Of a stretch of 64,000 nucleotides of DNA, positions 60,901 to 64,000 are shown in pieces. Under the pieces are notes generated by a model, which saw only the letters and a program-made list of their open reading frames with translations, did no database searches and had not been told where the DNA came from. Positions within the stretch are counted from its first letter, which is position 1. Each line of letters begins with the position of its first letter. The position numbers were made by a program, and so were the translations under genes. The DNA lies in the NCBI GenBank assembly GCA_963277665.1, contig OY728165.1, positions 1,756,680,772 to 1,756,744,771 on the forward strand, in the 5' to 3' direction. Source of the DNA: Viscum album. Lineage: Eukaryota; Streptophyta; Magnoliopsida; Santalales; Viscaceae.

Positions 60901-61319
60901 GGGTCTCATTATGAGTATTCCAAAGACATAAAATATCTCACCAAATAAAATGGTATATTGATGAATTTTATTTCCACTACAGATGTTACATGTAAAATGA
61001 CATTTTTCAAATTTTTAAAAAATTATTTTTCATCCTAAAAAAATTCGGATCACATAAAAAAATTCTAAAACATTCCTTGCATTCCTTAGATTAATAAAGT
61101 TTCAGACACATGCATGGTGTGGATGAAATAAATAATATATTGAATCTCAATTCCATATAATCATATACATGTAATTTAATCATTATATATTATTCATTGA
61201 TATAGATCCTCCCAAATTTAATTTTTTTTTCTAGATTTTTTAAAAGGAACATATTAGAGTATATGTGATATTGGACTCGATAAATTTCCAAAATGTTTAA
61301 TATATTAGTGTACTATTTA

Positions 61320-61460
61320 TATTATTCATTAAAAAAATACAATTTCTCTCATGGTTGTAGGATGATAAATTTTTATTTAGTTGGAATGTCCATTTCCTTC
61401 ACATTGGGTAGCCCACATAGGTGGTCACCTTCATGGATCTCAGAAACAACTTAATCTTTT
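61320..61460 (-). pseudogene. Zinc-binding N-terminal segment of the element G integrase
   Basis: The minus-strand frame reads 'VVSEIHEGDHLCGLPNV', comparable to the (H).(H)...G.CG.H.G block of gypsy integrases. The second half with the C..C pair is not readable. Position, about 500 bases before the catalytic core, agrees. Confidence 0.4.
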
Positions 61461-61949
61461 ATCTCCATGTTAAACTCTTAGGTTAATGGAATCAATATGT
61501 CCATCATCGGTTTAGAATATTATTTCATAATAAAAAAATTTATATCTATATGATTAGATAAATTAGTTACTCATTATAATTAGTATATGAATTTCCAAAA
61601 TGAAAATATTATAAAAATTGCTTTTATTGGTTGTATCTGGGGTCAGGGAAAATCTGGTGTTCTTGCGTCATATGTAATGACTTTCATTATTTCCTCAATC
61701 CTTGTTTATAAAACTCCATCCAGTCATGGTTAAAAGAATGGTATAGTAGTAAAAAATTATATCTCTTATTTTCATGGGTTTATTTATATGATCATTAAGC
61801 TGTATAATTAAATAAAATCACCCTAGTAATCAAATCCAAATTAAATTCATTAACTTAAAAATGTATCCTATAACAGAGAAGATAAATATTACATGAATAA
61901 ATGATGAAGCTCCCATAAAATCTTATATTTAATTAATATTATATAATAT

Positions 61950-62080
61950 TTTTAATATAAGTTTTATTTGGAAATCAATTTATCACATAAAATTTTTACT
62001 TATACAACAGAATTATTTTTTAAAATGATATGCCCAAGAATTATTCCAATTTCCAACATGCATTGACACTTATCAGTATG
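61950..62080 (-). pseudogene. RT thumb fragment of element G
   Basis: The minus-strand frame reads 'CQCMLEIGIILGHIILKNNS', comparable to the C.FMV..GIVLGH.IS..G block of Athila RT. 'KILCDKL' follows where the family has a similar K...I..L segment. The upstream catalytic region is not recognisable. Confidence 0.5.
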
Positions 62081-64000
62081 TTGTAATTTGATTTATCAAA
62101 TAGTGGTATTCTAAATAATTTATATATTTTTCATGAAATAATAAAATTAATTAAATTAAATTTTCCATTAATCATAAAATTACATATGAACTCTTTAATA
62201 TGGGTTGAAAATATAATTAATATAAACATCTTTTTTGTACCTATGAAATTAAGAAATCAATAAGGAATCATTTACTGAGAAAAGTTGTCATTGGGGAATT
62301 TAATGGTAGTTTTATCCTCATCGTTAAGAGAAATCAGCACATGAAATTATCCTTTAAATCATTCTACAAAAAAACAGTGAGTTTCACCAGATAAATTTTA
62401 TAATATTCTGACAATAAAGTGAATATTAAAATAATCCTTCATAGATTCCCTATTCGATTTAAAATAATATATACAAACTCACAATGTATTATGAACTCAT
62501 AAAGGTATCACCTAATCATTTTCATTATAAAATATATATAGTCAGGTTTTAAAAAAAATAAAATGACTGAGGTTAATAAATTTTTAATCTGAATTTGGAT
62601 AGATAATCACAACAACTAACAACAATTATATCTCATTCATCAAAAAATACATCCTTGTTTGTTGAACCATATTTTTGGCATCCTAAGAGATTTTCTATAA
62701 TATAAAATATATATATAATTGGAGTTTTGGGATTACCCTTGTATAATTACTTCAACTAAAACCAATATATATTACATTTCCATGATTATTTAAGTATAAT
62801 TATATTCATAACATAATTGTGTTTTACAAATAACGTTAATATAAATTTATCATCTTACGTTAGGTATACATTTTTGATTCTAGTGGGTAGAGGATTCAAT
62901 TCTATATTAGGGAATTGTTCTATTTATGTGATTATATTAGGGTTCCTTAATTCCACATCTTGTGTTTTTATGAACAAGGTGGAAAATCAACTAATTTAAA
63001 ATTATCAAACATAATCAACTCCATCGTACAATTAATTAGTTAAAAATTATTTTGATTATAAACAAAATTAGAAAATTTCTAAAAATTTTCATTCCCAATA
63101 AAATATTCAATAGTTAAATATTCCCCTAATGATAAAATTTTAGGAAACACATTTATATTATCACTTGTTCAAACCTACTCAATTTGTGATAGTGTAAAGA
63201 GTGAATTAAATTCCTCCAAGTAATTTATAACCTCAAATCTTTTGAAGTGTACTTTTCTCTCTCCAAAACCCATGGTGAAAGTTCCCATATGATCATTTAT
63301 GATGGTCATGGATCATTTAAAGAATGGTTTCCTCATAATTATGATTAATTTTTATATATTTTATTCATCTTTCATTCATAGAACATATATATCCGTACGA
63401 AAAATCACATTTCAAATGCTGAAAAGAACTTCCTCTAATACTATGTTTTGAAAAGTAGTAGATAAATTTGAGTGTCTCCTAAATACACATGTTGGTTTTA
63501 CATAAAATAACTAGAAATAAGTAAAAAATATGCGGGGAGTGAAATTAATTGAAGAACGTATAAAACATTATTAATCTAAATCAATTAATGGAACCAATTT
63601 TGTATAGAATATAAAATTTACCTTGGACCTTACATTTTGTGGGAAATTGTTCTCCGATAAGGCATAAAACATATTTCAGTAAATTTATTCTTTAATTACC
63701 TTGATGTATCAACTTCAATGATAAATAGATCCATATGAATATTACAATTCATTGTAATTTTAGGAATATATTATAGAAGTGGTATAGAGATCTCATCTTT
63801 CCTGAAGGTTTTCATAATGTCACATTGGTTTTTATTCATGGAACTTCATTTGTGGAATCATATTAGAGGGAAATGGGTGTAGATGGTAATTCTACTATTT
63901 TTTCTTCCCCTATTAGTGTTTCACTTTTCATTTCATATTTGTCTAAAAATCCATTCCAATTATCTCTTTTCATCATTCATAGACAAGTTTTCAATGATAT
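62081..64000. other. AT-rich DNA, presumed upstream part of element G
   Basis: No frame over 60 codons has a domain. On the minus strand 63330-63170 reads 'FGERKVHFKRFEVINYLEEF', which I cannot place. Nothing else is supported. Confidence 0.3.

Larger units (their letters stand above)
59824..64000 (-). mobile_element. Athila-type Ty3/gypsy retrotransposon (element G), minus strand, cut by the window edge
   Basis: On the minus strand, RT thumb (about 62070-61960), a zinc-binding H..C segment (about 61450-61330) and integrase (60900-60290) follow each other in the order and spacing of a gypsy pol. The integrase C-terminal block is of the Athila type rather than chromovirus type. The LTRs were not found; one may lie beyond 64000. 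62100-64000 should hold RT, protease and gag but is too AT-rich and eroded to assign. Confidence 0.6.

Overview
The window reads as a repeat-filled stretch of a large-genome seed plant. The base composition is strongly AT-rich (about 70 percent by eye) and CpG is scarce. Nearly everything recognisable is a decayed plant transposable element: Ty3/gypsy chromoviruses, an Athila-type Ty3/gypsy element on the minus strand, a CACTA-like DNA element, and one LTR element that carries plant-type F-box gene copies. I find no intact host gene, rRNA, true tRNA gene or CRISPR array. All pol genes carry many stops and frameshifts, so all coding features are pseudogenes.

Layout. 1-2075: right end of an LTR element (D) rich in short tandem repeats. 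2076-15095: an old plus-strand chromovirus (B) whose 5' LTR was cut by D and whose reverse transcriptase was split by a CACTA-like element (C, 5546-10767). 15096-16748: featureless AT-rich DNA. 16754-25972: element A, with two 3.2 kb LTRs, a perfect GTATA target duplication, an initiator-Met-type primer site and a polypurine tract. In place of gag-pol, A holds three diverged modules that look like F-box/Sel1-like plant proteins. 25978-38708: strongly AT-rich decayed DNA with weak minus-strand retroelement traces and one GC-rich island. 38709-59823: a second old plus-strand chromovirus (E), with LTRs related to those of A. Its 5' LTR carries a 671 bp insertion with tRNA-like promoter boxes, and its gag was split by a complete but decayed chromovirus (F, 42950-53014). 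59824-64000: minus-strand Athila-type pol (G).

How it fits together. The order of events can be read from the nesting: B before C and D; E before F and the 671 bp insert. E and F kept gag, protease, RT, RNase H, integrase and C-terminal order, so both are ordinary chromoviruses now dead. A has no visible pol but keeps every cis signal, and its LTRs resemble those of E. The simplest reading is that A was a non-autonomous element mobilised by an E-like partner while carrying an F-box gene cluster. That is the most interesting object in the window. Boundaries were aligned by eye. LTR ends of A and F should be good to a few bases; those of B, D and E are approximate.
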